In this document: positions 46,366 to 55,597 of the stretch, one piece after another
Position numbering within the stretch: position 1 is the first letter of the stretch
Layout: each line of letters begins with the position of its first letter
DNA from: DASUAS01 sp963750045
Lineage (GTDB): Bacteria; Actinomycetota; Acidimicrobiia; IMCC26256; DASPTH01
NCBI GenBank assembly: GCA_963750045.1
Contig: CAVVPD010000008.1
Coordinates: 310,001-374,000 of the forward strand
Reading direction: 5' to 3'
DNA: 64,000 nucleotides
Position numbers and translations under genes: made by a program
Notes under the pieces: generated by a model
The model's database searches: none
What the model was told of the DNA's origin: nothing
The model's input: only the letters and a program-made list of their open reading frames with translations

Positions 46366-48318
46366 TCAGGTGACGGCGACGACCGGCGGGCCGTGTTCGA
46401 TGCCGTGAGGCGTCTTCTCCCAGTGCGCGGGGTTCCACGCGAGCTGCCACAACGCTCGCCACGCGGCGATGGAGTGCAGCACCCAATAGGCCGGTGTGAG
46501 CAATGCGTAGGGCATGAGGTGCATCGCGCGGCGCCGGCGTGCAGCCATGGCGGTGAGCAGGATCATGGCTCCGTTGCCCACCAGCAGGTTCAGCGTGGTC
46601 GCGGTCTGTACCCACGGCGCGAGGTGCACACCGAGCGAACCGCCGAGGAAGGTGAACAGCCAGAACGCCCACACCAGCGGGCAGGCCACGAACATCGCGG
46701 GGGTCCCTGCGATGAGCCCGACCACGCCGACGATGCCCCGGAAGCCGACGTTGCGCCAGAGCCGTCGCGGGTGGCGGGTGTGCACCAACGCCGTGGTCAT
46801 GTATCCCTTGATCCAGCGGGTCCGCTGACGGATCCACGGCCGCCACGCCGAGCACGCCTCCTCCCACGTCGTGGATTCGGTGATGCCCACGGTGAAGCCA
46901 CGTGCCGCGGCGCGGACACCGAGGTCGGCGTCCTCGGTGACGTTGTACGGGTCCCAACCCCCGAGCTCGCGCAGGCGATCGACCCGGAAGTGGTTCGAAG
47001 TACCGCCGAGCGGGATGGGGAGCTTCCACGCGTCGAGGCCGGGCAGCATGTAGTCGAACCAGAACGAGTACTCGAGGGTGAACATGCGCGTGAGGATGTT
47101 CTCCTGCGCGTTGAAGTAGTTGAGGCGTGCCTGCAGGCACACCACGTCGTCGTCGGTCTCCCGGTAGCGCGCGACGACCTCGCGCAGCTGTCCCGGATCG
47201 GGGAGGTCCTCGGCGTCGTAGATCACGAGGTACTCGCCCTCGGCGAGGGCGAGTCCGACGTTGCACGCCTTCGGCTTCGTCTGGGGACCACCGGCGGGCA
47301 CGACCACGAACCGCACGCAGTCGGGTGGGCGTGACCGGCGGGCCGCGATCACCGTCTCGGTGTCGTCGGCCTCCATGAGCAGCAGGACCTGCAACTTCGA
47401 CAACGGGTAGTCGATGGTCATCAGGTGGTCGATGATCTTGCCGACGATGTTGGCCTCGCGGTACGCGGGCACGAGGATCGTGTACACGGGGAGCTCGTGA
47501 TCGGGGATGCGTGCCACCAGCTCGACGGTCGGCGCGACTCCGCGTCGACGGAGCTTGCGGGCGTGCCGACCCTCGCCCGCGCGCCGCTCGACGCGGTGCA
47601 GGTGCCACATGCCCGCGCAGCACGCGGCCAACTTGAACCCGACGCCGCAGAAGAACATCAGGTTGAGCCCGATGAGCACCCCGACCAGGGTCGGCACCGG
47701 GAACACGACGGCGCTGACGATCGTGCCGGCGACGAGCACGCCGAGCGCGGCGCGTTGCCAGGCCCACCATCCGGTCGCCGCGGACTCGTCGGGCGAGCGA
47801 CGGGCGAGGCCCTCCGCCGCCTCCGCCACCACGTCGTCCTCGCAGGCGAGCAGGACCGCCTGGTCGATGTCCCAGTCGGTGGTGGCCTTGTAGCGCACCT
47901 CGTCGACGCCCAGCGCGGACCGGACCTTCGCGGAGAGCGCTTGGGTGGGGCGTTCCGCGGTGGCGACGAACGCGGTGCGCTCGACCCGGCCGCCGGCGAG
48001 GGCCTCGACGATCCGTACCGGCACCCAGTGCTCGTGCAGCATCTGATCGGTGGGAACCTGCCGGACGGCCTCGGCGTCGGGCGGGTCCTCGATGAGGTCG
48101 GCGAACTTGACGCCCCACGAGTCGGCGAGCGTCTCGAACATCTCCCGGCGCCCGATCTCGCCGTCTGCGGTGAGGAGCTGCCCGAGCCGGCTGCCCTCCT
48201 GCGTTTGGCGCTCGAGCGTCTCGGCCAGCTTGGCGCGGGTGATGAGCCCCCGCTCGACGAGCAGGTCACCGAGCTGCTGGTGCCGCTGTGGGTGCAGGTG
48301 GCTCGCGCGCTCGCTCAC
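46366..48318 (-). CDS. GT2 membrane glycosyltransferase with N-terminal GspE/MshE-N domain
   Basis: A 650-residue protein. Residues about 10-150 form a GspE_N/MshEN-type domain (LGDLLVERGLITRAKLAETL, SRLGQLLTADGEI, WGVKFADLIEDPPD, ALSAKVRSALGVDEVRY), which in other proteins binds cyclic di-GMP or ATPase partners. Then TM helices (LGVLVAGTIVSAVVFPVPTL), a GT2 domain (YTILVPAYREANIVGKIIDH, LLLMEADDTETV, YDAEDLPDPGQL with DxD-like D-A-E-D, and QRTRWIKGYM as the Q/RxxRW motif), and C-terminal TMs. Likely synthesises an exopolysaccharide. GTG start overlaps the downstream membrane-protein stop. Confidence 0.86.
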   Translation of the reverse strand: MSERASHLHPQRHQQLGDLLVERGLITRAKLAETLERQTQEGSRLGQLLTADGEIGRREMFETLADSWGVKFADLIEDPPDAEAVRQVPTDQMLHEHWVPVRIVEALAGGRVERTAFVATAERPTQALSAKVRSALGVDEVRYKATTDWDIDQAVLLACEDDVVAEAAEGLARRSPDESAATGWWAWQRAALGVLVAGTIVSAVVFPVPTLVGVLIGLNLMFFCGVGFKLAACCAGMWHLHRVERRAGEGRHARKLRRRGVAPTVELVARIPDHELPVYTILVPAYREANIVGKIIDHLMTIDYPLSKLQVLLLMEADDTETVIAARRSRPPDCVRFVVVPAGGPQTKPKACNVGLALAEGEYLVIYDAEDLPDPGQLREVVARYRETDDDVVCLQARLNYFNAQENILTRMFTLEYSFWFDYMLPGLDAWKLPIPLGGTSNHFRVDRLRELGGWDPYNVTEDADLGVRAAARGFTVGITESTTWEEACSAWRPWIRQRTRWIKGYMTTALVHTRHPRRLWRNVGFRGIVGVVGLIAGTPAMFVACPLVWAFWLFTFLGGSLGVHLAPWVQTATTLNLLVGNGAMILLTAMAARRRRAMHLMPYALLTPAYWVLHSIAAWRALWQLAWNPAHWEKTPHGIEHGPPVVAVT

Positions 48319-49868
48319 CGATCGCTCCGCCGCTGGTAGACCTCGGCCTTGCCGTCGCGGAACCGGCGAACGAAGTCCTCGTGGAACGTCGGCGAACGGT
48401 CGACCGCGTGCCGCACTGCGTCGTCGGGGTTGGCGCGGTCGACGAAGACCCACTCGGCGCGCGCGGGGTCCTGCAACGCGCGTGTCCACGATCGGCCCGT
48501 GAACGGCGCGATCGCCCGCGAGAGGGGAGCGTCGATGACCGGGAGCAGGGGGTTGATCGAGTCGTCGATGAGGATCGTGCCGTGGGTCGCGTGGTCGTGC
48601 AGCCACTCACCCGCCGCGTACTGGCCGCTCCCGGCGGCGCGCTGGGCGAAGCCCTCGGCGACGACCGGTACCGAGCGCCAGTCCGGCCACCACGCCGCTC
48701 CCTGGACCGCCACCAGCGCGAGCACCACGACCGCGGCAGCGGTCATGACCCGCGTGCCCCCGACGCGCTCGTGGATCACGACGACGAGCAAGCCGGCGAA
48801 CACGACGAGGGCGGGGACCATCTCCACGCCGTAGCGGAGGTTGAACATCGAGTCGGTCGCGGTCTGGTCCAGGCGGACCGCGATCTGACCCGTGTACAGC
48901 GACGACACGTAGAAGGCGAAGGGCACCACCACCAACAGCCACGGGGCCAGCCCGGCGGGCGAGGTTCGGCGATGGACGGCCCAGGCGATCATGCCCGCCA
49001 CACCCAGCACCACGAGGATCCACCCCGCGCCGCGCACCACCGACGTGGAGTACGTCTCGAGACTCCGGAGCAGGTTGTGCTGCTCGGGGAGCTTGCCCAG
49101 GCGGGCGAGGAGCTCCTGCTGCGCCTGCGCGGAATAGCGTCCGCGCTGGAACTCGAGCGGGTCGCCGAAGTTGACCCAGTTGAACCACATCCACCACAAC
49201 GCGCCGATGACGGGCAGCGTCGCGAAGCAGCGCGCGACGTGGAACGCGTACCGTGCGTTGCGCCAGCGCTTCCAGGCCACGACGAACACGAACACGCATG
49301 CCGCAGCGACGAACGCCCAGCCGTCGTAGCGGGCGAGGATGGCAGCAGTCGCGGGGAGGCCGCAGTACACCGCGATCTCGCCTCCCGAGTAGCCCTTCTC
49401 CCGCGTCGCCCAACGGGTCAGCGTCGCCGTGGTGCCGAGCAGCGCGGCGTAGAGCACCGGTTCGGTCAGCGCGGTCGTGTGGAGGTACAGGATCGAGGGG
49501 TTCGTGACCAGGGCCGACACGCCGATCCAGGCGATGATGCGGGAACCACCGAGCAGCCGGACGATCCCGTACACGGAGAGGGCCTCGATGGCGAGGCAGG
49601 CGAGGTTGATCGGGATCGCCGCCATCCCGGTGTGCCAGAGCGAGCCGACCATCGTGAACGGCGCGAGCAGGAGGTGCGGCAGCGGCAACCACACTGTGCC
49701 GAGCTGCACGATGCCGTGGTTCGACCCGTCGACGAGGCGCCGGGCAACCGTCAGGTGCGACCGGCCGTCGGCGTAGAGGAGCATGAGGTCGTGGTGCGAC
49801 GCGAACCACGTGGCGGCGAGGCCGGCCAACACCGCGACCAGCGCGACGCCGACCGGACCGGTCAGCAC
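48315..49868 (-). CDS. Polytopic GT-C type membrane glycosyltransferase-like protein
   Basis: A 517-residue membrane protein with about ten helices. Helix 1 is GVALVAVLAGLAATWFASHH, and the first loop has DGRSHLTVARRLVDGSNHGI, the acidic/His loop position typical of GT39/GT83 lipid-linked sugar transferases. TTALTEPVLYAALLG and LARYDGWAFVAAA are further family-like segments; a soluble C-terminal domain follows (from about GEWLHDHATHGTILIDDSIN). Likely transfers a sugar to the polysaccharide or protein handled with the adjoining GT2. GTG start at 49868. Confidence 0.78.
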   Translation of the reverse strand: MLTGPVGVALVAVLAGLAATWFASHHDLMLLYADGRSHLTVARRLVDGSNHGIVQLGTVWLPLPHLLLAPFTMVGSLWHTGMAAIPINLACLAIEALSVYGIVRLLGGSRIIAWIGVSALVTNPSILYLHTTALTEPVLYAALLGTTATLTRWATREKGYSGGEIAVYCGLPATAAILARYDGWAFVAAACVFVFVVAWKRWRNARYAFHVARCFATLPVIGALWWMWFNWVNFGDPLEFQRGRYSAQAQQELLARLGKLPEQHNLLRSLETYSTSVVRGAGWILVVLGVAGMIAWAVHRRTSPAGLAPWLLVVVPFAFYVSSLYTGQIAVRLDQTATDSMFNLRYGVEMVPALVVFAGLLVVVIHERVGGTRVMTAAAVVVLALVAVQGAAWWPDWRSVPVVAEGFAQRAAGSGQYAAGEWLHDHATHGTILIDDSINPLLPVIDAPLSRAIAPFTGRSWTRALQDPARAEWVFVDRANPDDAVRHAVDRSPTFHEDFVRRFRDGKAEVYQRRSDR

Positions 49869-50200
49869 CTCGCCGCGCCGAACGGCGCGCCGGGGGCGTC
49901 TCGGCGCGGTCGGGCCAGCCGGGACGCGGCGACGGCGCCGGGCGGAAGCGTGCCGGTGCCGCGCGCTCTCGACCGACGAGCGCGTGCTCTCCGATCGTTT
50001 GCCCAGTGGCGTTCGAGCTCCCAGCCGTCACACGTGTGTATCGACGGCCTCCGGGGCCACCTTGATCGCAGGAGCGACCCTGCGGGCCAGCAGGAATCGG
50101 CTGGCTACTGTTGCCGGTGGCGTTCGACCCCGAGGCGCTTCCGAACGCCTGGTCGACGTCGCGAAGCTCGTGGGTCGACCGAACGGAACGGGCAATCGTG
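49869..50200. other. Intergenic region between divergent GT-C and HAD genes
   Basis: About 330 bp. The frame of the HAD gene is open from 50111 (MPVAFDPEALPNAWSTSRSS) but that part does not look like HAD protein; I regard it as untranslated leader, or at most an N-terminal extension. Nothing else recognised. Confidence 0.45.
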
Positions 50201-50872
50201 GTGACGAGACCGGTGGTGGCGCTCTTCGACGTGGACGAGACACTGGTCCACACGGGCGGCGCGGGAGCGCGCAGTTGGAACGCGGCGTTCGAGAAGCTCC
50301 ACGCGGTGAGCGCCGACATCGGAGCGCACACCTCCGCGGGCGAGACCGACCCGCAAGTGGGGCGTGCGACCTTCCGAGGCGTCCTCGGTCGCGAGCCGAC
50401 CGCCGCGGAGCTGGACGCGCTCTACGCCCAGTATCTCCTCCACCTCGCGGACGACATCTGGACGTCGAAGCAGTACGCGGTGCTGCCCGGAGCGGATTCG
50501 TTGCTCGTACGACTCGGTGAGGCCGGCGTCATCCTCGGGCTGGTCTCAGGAGCGATGGAGGGTGCGGCACGGACGAAGCTCATGCCCGCCAAGCTCAATC
50601 GCTTCTTCATCTTCGGCGCGTACGGCTCGGACTCTCCCGATCGGCCGGAACTGACCAAGCTCGCGATCCAGAAGGCCGGGCGCCTGCACGAGGACCTCGC
50701 GCCGGCCGAGGTCTCCGTGCTCGGCGACACGCCCCACGACGTCGACGCCGCCAACGCGGCAGGTGCGGTCTCGATCGGCGTGGCGACCGGCCGCTACTCC
50801 ACCGACGAGCTCGCCGCAGCGGGCGCCGACGAGGTCGTCGAGTCACTCGAGGACGCGTTTCCCGACCTCTGA
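50201..50872 (+). CDS. HAD-superfamily hydrolase (phosphoglycolate phosphatase-like)
   Basis: A 223-residue phosphatase. Motif I is ALFDVDETLVHTGG (nucleophilic Asp in DVDET), motif II LVSGAMEG (Ser), motif III around LTKLAIQKAGR (Lys), motif IV SVLGDTPHDVDAA (Asp pair). The alpha-helical cap lies between motifs I and II. Start at the GTG at 50201 gives the domain boundary; a GTG one codon earlier is equally possible. Substrate: a small phosphate ester, otherwise unknown. Confidence 0.85.
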   Translation: MTRPVVALFDVDETLVHTGGAGARSWNAAFEKLHAVSADIGAHTSAGETDPQVGRATFRGVLGREPTAAELDALYAQYLLHLADDIWTSKQYAVLPGADSLLVRLGEAGVILGLVSGAMEGAARTKLMPAKLNRFFIFGAYGSDSPDRPELTKLAIQKAGRLHEDLAPAEVSVLGDTPHDVDAANAAGAVSIGVATGRYSTDELAAAGADEVVESLEDAFPDL

Positions 50873-50968
50873 GGGGCGCGGCAACGGGGGCGTCGCCGGC
50901 GATGAGTTCGCGGGCATCGTGGCGTCATATCCCCGAGTGAGTCACCACCGAGCGTTCGGAGCATCGGC

Positions 50969-51565
50969 ATGCGCATCGTCATCAGCGAGTTCATCAGCCT
51001 CGACGGCGTCGTGCAGGCCCCCGGCGGGCCCGACGAGGACACCGACGACGGGTTCGCCCATGGCGGCTGGTCGATGCCGTTCTTCGACCCTGCCGCGATG
51101 GGGCCCTTCCTCGACGAGGCCATGCAGGCCACCGAGGCACTGCTCTTCGGGCGCCGGACCTGGGAGACCATGGCCGCGGCCTGGCCCGACCGCGCCGGCG
51201 ACCCGTTCGCCGACCGCATGAACGAGATCCGCAAGTACGTGGCCTCCCGAACGCTCGGCCCGGCCGACCTCGGTTGGAGCAACTCGACGTTGCTCCCGGC
51301 CGACGACGTCGTGGGCGCGGTGGGGGAGCTGCGCGCCGCGGACGGCGGCGACGTCCAGGTCATGGGTAGCGCGAGCCTCGCCCGGACCCTCATCGGCAAC
51401 GACCTCGTCGACGAGTACCGCTTGATGATCGAACCGGTCGTGCTCGGCGGGGGCAAGCGTCTCTTCCCGGACGACGGCACCGCGCGGACCCTCGAACTGG
51501 TGTCGACGGCCACGAGCGCCACCGGCGTGCACCTCTGCACGTACCGTCCCGTCGCAGCCCCCTGA
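50969..51565 (+). CDS. Dihydrofolate reductase/RibD C-terminal domain family protein
   Basis: A 198-residue protein: MRIVISEFISLDGVVQAPGG (start strand and loop), EALLFGRRTWETMAAAWPD (cofactor-binding helix), VQVMGSASLARTLIGNDLVD, EYRLMIEPVVLGGGKRLFPD. These are the marks of the RibD_C/DHFR-like fold with NADPH. In actinobacteria such proteins are annotated as general reductases of unknown substrate, not the folate enzyme. Single gene; converges with the CsoR-type regulator. Confidence 0.88.
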   Translation: MRIVISEFISLDGVVQAPGGPDEDTDDGFAHGGWSMPFFDPAAMGPFLDEAMQATEALLFGRRTWETMAAAWPDRAGDPFADRMNEIRKYVASRTLGPADLGWSNSTLLPADDVVGAVGELRAADGGDVQVMGSASLARTLIGNDLVDEYRLMIEPVVLGGGKRLFPDDGTARTLELVSTATSATGVHLCTYRPVAAP

Positions 51566-51588
51566 GGCGGGCGGGCAGGCGGCGCGGG

Positions 51589-51858
51589 TCAGGCGAGCTT
51601 GAGGAAGAGCCGCTCCACCTCGGCGACGGGGTACCCCTCGGCCTCCGAGCCTTCCGGATCCGACAGGCACGAGGTGAGGCCGGCGGCCAGGAGGCGGAAG
51701 CCCACCTGCTCGAGCGCGTGCGACGCGGCCGCGATCTGCGTGACCACGTCTCGGCACTCCCGTTCCTCGGCGAGCATGTTCTGGATGCCGCGCACCTGGC
51801 CTTCGACGCGCCGCAACCTGCGCTGCAGCTCGCCCATGACGTCCTCGCTGATGTCCAT
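51589..51858 (-). CDS. CsoR/RcnR-family metal- or persulfide-sensing repressor (CstR-like)
   Basis: An 89-residue all-helical DUF156 repressor: LQRRLRRVEGQVRGIQNML (DNA-facing helix 1), ECRDVVTQIAAASHALEQVG (Cys35), LLAAGLTSCLSD (Cys64). Copper-sensing CsoR has Cys-His-Cys (36/61/65); here the His position is Gly60, leaving two cysteines, the pattern of CstR, which senses persulfides. Neighbouring sulfur genes agree with that. The operator-like palindrome at 51880-51899 sits just upstream of its ATG, so autoregulation is likely. Confidence 0.85.
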   Translation of the reverse strand: MDISEDVMGELQRRLRRVEGQVRGIQNMLAEERECRDVVTQIAAASHALEQVGFRLLAAGLTSCLSDPEGSEAEGYPVAEVERLFLKLA

Positions 51859-51879
51859 CGTTCCTCCTCGACGATCCCA

Positions 51880-51899
51880 CGATACCCCCGCGGGTATCG
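51880..51899. promoter_or_regulatory. CstR/CsoR-type operator upstream of the regulator gene
   Basis: CGATACCCCCGCGGGTATCG: arms CGATACCC and GGGTATCG are exact inverse copies with a 4-bp centre. Located 22 bp upstream of the regulator start, between it and the end of the methyltransferase gene. Same core (ATACCC/GGGTAT) as three other sites in this region. Confidence 0.7.
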
Positions 51900-51914
51900 T
51901 TCCGGTGGGTGGGT

Positions 51915-52514
51915 TCAGGCCGGTCGGCGGGCCCGCACCACGTGGTCGATCGCGGTGCGCGGTCCGTCCGCGGTCGCGACCGGCCGTTCGACCCGCTCGG
52001 CCTTGACGATCTCGAAGCCGCCGAGCGCGGCCGCGACCGCCTCGGGCCCGGTGAGCACCGCCGGTTCCTGCGGTCCGCCGTACCCGTGCTCGAGGTTCGA
52101 TGCGTCGTGGGAGATCACGAGGAGCGTTCCGCCCGGCGCGACGGCCGCCGCGGCGTTGCGCAGCGCGACGGCTCGCTCAGCCTCCGGGAGCTGCAGATAG
52201 GCGACGACCACCAGGTCGAAGGTGGGACCGCCGGGTAGGGGCTCGGTGGCGTCGGCCATCGCGGTGTCGATCGTGACTCCTCTCCCCGCCGCGAGCTCGC
52301 GGGCCTTCTCCATCGCGACCTCGGAGTAGTCGACGGCGGTCGCGGCCCATCCCTGCTCGGCCAGCCAGACCGCGTTGCGCCCCTCGCCGGCGGCGAGGTC
52401 GAGCGCGCGGCCGGGGGAGAGGCCGGTCACCTCGGCCACGAGGAACCGGTTCGGCTCCGCGGTCCAGACGAGCTCCGCGGTGCGGTAGCGCTGGTTCCAG
52501 TCGTCGCGGTCCAT
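51915..52514 (-). CDS. SAM-dependent methyltransferase, TehB/thiopurine type
   Basis: A 199-residue class I methyltransferase: WNQRYRTAELVWTAEPNRFL, ALDLAAGEGRNAVWLA (SAM motif I), VAMEKARELAAGRGV, FDLVVVAYLQLPEAERA and GGTLLVISHDASNLEHGYGG. This matches small-thiol or tellurite methyltransferases (TehB-like). It follows the MMPL gene by 45 bp and is probably co-transcribed, hence under the same CstR-type operators. Methylation of a sulfide or other toxic chalcogen is a reasonable guess. Confidence 0.82.
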   Translation of the reverse strand: MDRDDWNQRYRTAELVWTAEPNRFLVAEVTGLSPGRALDLAAGEGRNAVWLAEQGWAATAVDYSEVAMEKARELAAGRGVTIDTAMADATEPLPGGPTFDLVVVAYLQLPEAERAVALRNAAAAVAPGGTLLVISHDASNLEHGYGGPQEPAVLTGPEAVAAALGGFEIVKAERVERPVATADGPRTAIDHVVRARRPA

Positions 52515-52559
52515 CTGCGTTCCTCCGTGCGGTGGGGGGCGTGTGGTGGTTGCGTGAGG

Positions 52560-54735
52560 TCAGTGGCTGAAGTTGACGTGGGGCAGGATGCGCTCGAGCC
52601 ACTTCGGTGCGTACCAGTTGCGCTCTCCGAGGAGCGCCATGGTGGCGGGCACGAGCATGACCCGCACGACGGTGGCGTCGAGCAACACGGCCATGGCCAG
52701 GGTCACGCCGAGCTCGGTGGGCGGGATGGGACCGGTGACGCCGAAGGCGATGAACACCACGATCATGATGAGCGCGGCGTTGGTGATCGGCCGCCCCGTG
52801 CGCGCGATGCCCTCGCCGATCGCGCGCTTGGTGTCGCCGGTGGCCTGGTAGCGCTCCCGGATCGCGGCGAGCAGGAAGAGCTGGTAGTCCATCGACAGCC
52901 CGAAGAGCAGGGCGAAGAAGAACAGCGGTGCCCACGCGTCGACGAAGCCCTGATGTTGGATCCCGAGCAGGCCGGCGCCGATCCCGTGTTGGAACACGAC
53001 CGTCGCGAAGCCGAACGCCGCGCCGACCGTGAGCAGGTTCATGGCGATCGAGAACAGGGCCACGACGATGCTGCGGAACACGATCAGGAGCAGGACGAAC
53101 GCGACGATCAGGATCACGCCGATCGCGTACGGGGCGCGTCCGGTCAGCACGCCGGTGAGGTCGCGGTTCTGCGCGGCCGGTCCACCGACCTTGGCCGCGG
53201 GCACCGAGCTGTCGAGCTGGTGGCGGAGCCGGTCCACCATGGCACCGGTCGCCGAGTCGTCGACCGGCGTCTTCGGGGTCACGCGCACGACGACGCGTCC
53301 CGTCGCCGCGGGCTCGGTCACGACGCGGCGCGTCGACCACGTTGCGGTCCGCCGCCGCGATCTTCACGACCGCGCCGGCGTCGGCGGCGGGGACGGTGAC
53401 GAAGGCGGGCGCGGCGGCGCCGGGCCCGAAGCCCTTCACCAGCAGGTCGTAGCCGTCGCGGCTGGTGCGGCCGGTGTCGACCACGCGGGCGCCGGGCATC
53501 CCGAGGTGCATGCCCACGGCGGGGAGCACCAGCACGCCGAGCACGACCACGCCGATGGCGAGGACCGCCCCCGGCCGGCGCAGCGCGAGTCCGGTCCAGC
53601 GGGCCCACCGGCTCTCGGCCACGATGTCGGGGTCCTTCTTGCCCCGGGTGACGAGCACCTTGTCGCCCAGCGCCACCAGCACGGCGGGGAGCAGCGTCAA
53701 CGCCGCGAGGGCGACGGCGACCACCGACAGGATCATGCCCAGCGCCATCGAGCGGAACACCATCACCGGCACGAGGAACACCGCAGCGAGGGACAGCACG
53801 ACCGTCAGCGCCGAGAGGAACACCGCCTTGCCCGCCGTCGACATCGTGTTCTCGATCGCGGCGATCGCGTCCTTGCCCTCGGCCCGTTCCTCGCGGTAGC
53901 GGCTGACGATGAACAGGCTGTAGTCGATCCCCACCGCGAGGCCGATCATCATCGAGAAGTTCATCGACCACACCGACATCGGCGTGACCCACGACAACAC
54001 GTGCAGCACGGCGAAGCCGACCGCGATCCCGGCCAGGGCCAGCAGGAGGGGGATGCCGGCGGCGATCATCGCCCCGAACGCCACGAAGAGCAGGATCAGG
54101 GTGGGCAGGCCGCTGAGCAGCTCGGCCTTGTGCAGGGCCTCGGCGTTCACCTTGTTGAAGTCGCTCCACACCGGCCATTCGCCGGTGACCTTCGCCTGCG
54201 CACCGGGTGCCACGGCCAGGCCGTCCACGTAGGTGCCGAGCTCACCGGCCGCGGTCGGCCGCTGCGCGTCGGAGGTGACGTTCTGGGCGACGGGGATCAG
54301 CGCGGTCCGACCGTCACGGGAGATGAGCCCGGTCTCGGGCGGCACCGAAAGGGGGTCGACGACGTCCGTCGCCCGGGGCGCGTTCCCGAGCTCGGCGACG
54401 AGGGCCTGGAGACCGCTCGGGTCGGAGGCGATGGGGGTCGCCTGGTGGTACACGACGATCGGGTTCTCGGCGCCGAGCGACGCGAAGTCCTTGCGCAGCT
54501 CGTCGCGCACCACCTGCGCGATGGAGCCCTGCGCCTCCCAACCCGCGCCGGAGAGCGCGCTCGAGAGCGTCAGCGCGAGCGGTGCGGCGGCGAAGGCGAC
54601 GAGCAACCACGTGACGATCACGCCGCGACGGTGCCGGGCCATGGTGGCGGCCAGGCGGGAGAAGAGCGCCTTCTCGTCGGGCGGCGCCGACGGCTCGTGC
54701 TCCAGCGAGGGTGACTCGGGCGACGTGATGCTCAC
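52560..54735 (-). CDS. MMPL-family RND transporter (single frameshift)
   Basis: A transporter of about 725 residues with twelve predicted helices. N-terminal half: HRRGVIVTWLLVAFAAAPLA (TM1), extracytoplasmic loop, then LLSGLPTLILLFVAFGAMIA, SMMIGLAVGIDYSLFIVSRY (MMPL signature GxDYSLF) and more TMs. C-terminal half: YAIGVILIVAFVLLLIVFRS, LFFFALLFGLSMDYQLFLLA, the second GxDYxLF copy. One extra base near 53325 separates ADRNVVDA from VVTEPAATGRVV. GTG start at 54735. Probably exports a hydrophobic compound or lipid; its place behind CstR-type sites is unusual. Confidence 0.83.
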
Positions 54736-54759
54736 GGGACGGCTCCTGGTTGCTGATGG

Positions 54760-54788
54760 ATACCCCTGAGGGATACCCCTAGGGGTAT
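54760..54788. promoter_or_regulatory. Double CstR/CsoR-type operator in front of the MMPL gene
   Basis: ATACCCCTAGGGGTAT (54773-54788) is a perfect 16-bp palindrome; an imperfect copy ATACCCCTGAGGGAT (54760-54774) lies immediately beside it, 25 bp from the MMPL GTG. Two adjoining sites would bind two repressor tetramers. Confidence 0.75.
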
Positions 54789-54805
54789 AGCACAGGAGAA
54801 GTCGG

Positions 54806-54821
54806 ATACTCCCGTGGGTAT
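54806..54821. promoter_or_regulatory. CstR/CsoR-type operator between the MMPL and TauE genes
   Basis: ATACTCCCGTGGGTAT is a near-palindrome with the same ATAC...GTAT arms, 18 bp behind the 54773 site and 12 bp from the TauE stop. TauE runs toward it, so the site belongs to the MMPL promoter, or is a degenerate extra copy. Confidence 0.5.
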
Positions 54822-54832
54822 TCCCGGTCCTG

Positions 54833-55590
54833 CTACTTGAAGAAGAGGCGGTAGGTGACGAACCAGATGGAGAAGGCGATGAGGAGCACGCCGAAGGCGC
54901 GCTGGAGGTGCTCCGACCGGATGCCCTGTGACTTGCGGCTCACGAGCCACGACATGGGGACCGAGCCGAGCGCGAACACGGCTGCGGCCGGCCAGTCGAT
55001 GTGGCCGAGCGCCCAGTGGGCGATCAGCGTCGGGATGGTGAGCACGGCGATCACGACGAGGCTCGTCCCCGACGCCTTGCGCATCGTGAGGCCGAAGATC
55101 AGGAGGAACGCGGGGACGAGCAGGAACCCGCCGCCGTTCGCGAGCAGCCCCGTCAACAGGCCGACCCCCGCCGCGATCGCGACGACCAGGCCGCGGCTCT
55201 TGCGGCGCTCAGTGCCCGCGGCGACGCTGCTCGCCGAGATGGGCCGGAGCACGCGCCCGCCGATGATGCCGAGCACCACGCCCGACGCGACGAGGAGTGC
55301 GGGACCGCCGACGACCTGCGACAGCAACGCACCGGCGATCGTGGCGGGGACACCGCCGACGATCGACCAGCGCGCGACGTCGCGATCGACCTCCCCGAAC
55401 CGCGGCGTACTCGCCGCGCGCCGACCAGCGCCGCCGGGATGGTGGCGGGGAGCGGTGAGGCGACGGCGGCGAAGCCGGACAGCCCGAGGAGTGACAGCAC
55501 CGGCGTCGCGAACGACGAGCCACCGACGCCGAACAGGCCGAACAGTGCGCCGATGAGCATGCCCGCGGCGCCGATCGCGACCCAGTGCAT
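54833..55590 (-). CDS. TauE/SafE-family sulfite/sulfonate exporter (single frameshift)
   Basis: A membrane protein of about 252 residues. N-terminal half: VAIGAAGMLIGALFGLFGVG with GGSSFATPVLSLLGLSG (the family GGG-type turn); C-terminal half: ALLVASGVVLGIIGGRVLRP, GVGLLTGLLANGGGFLLVPA (second GGG motif), TSLVVIAVLTIPTLIAHWAL and FGVLLIAFSIWFVTYRLFF. The frame changes near 55400 between ATIPAALVGAR and the middle helix. TauE proteins export sulfite and related anions, the end products of persulfide oxidation, and are typical CstR targets. It follows the rhodanese-dioxygenase gene by 7 bp. Confidence 0.83.
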
Positions 55591-55597
55591 CAGCTCC

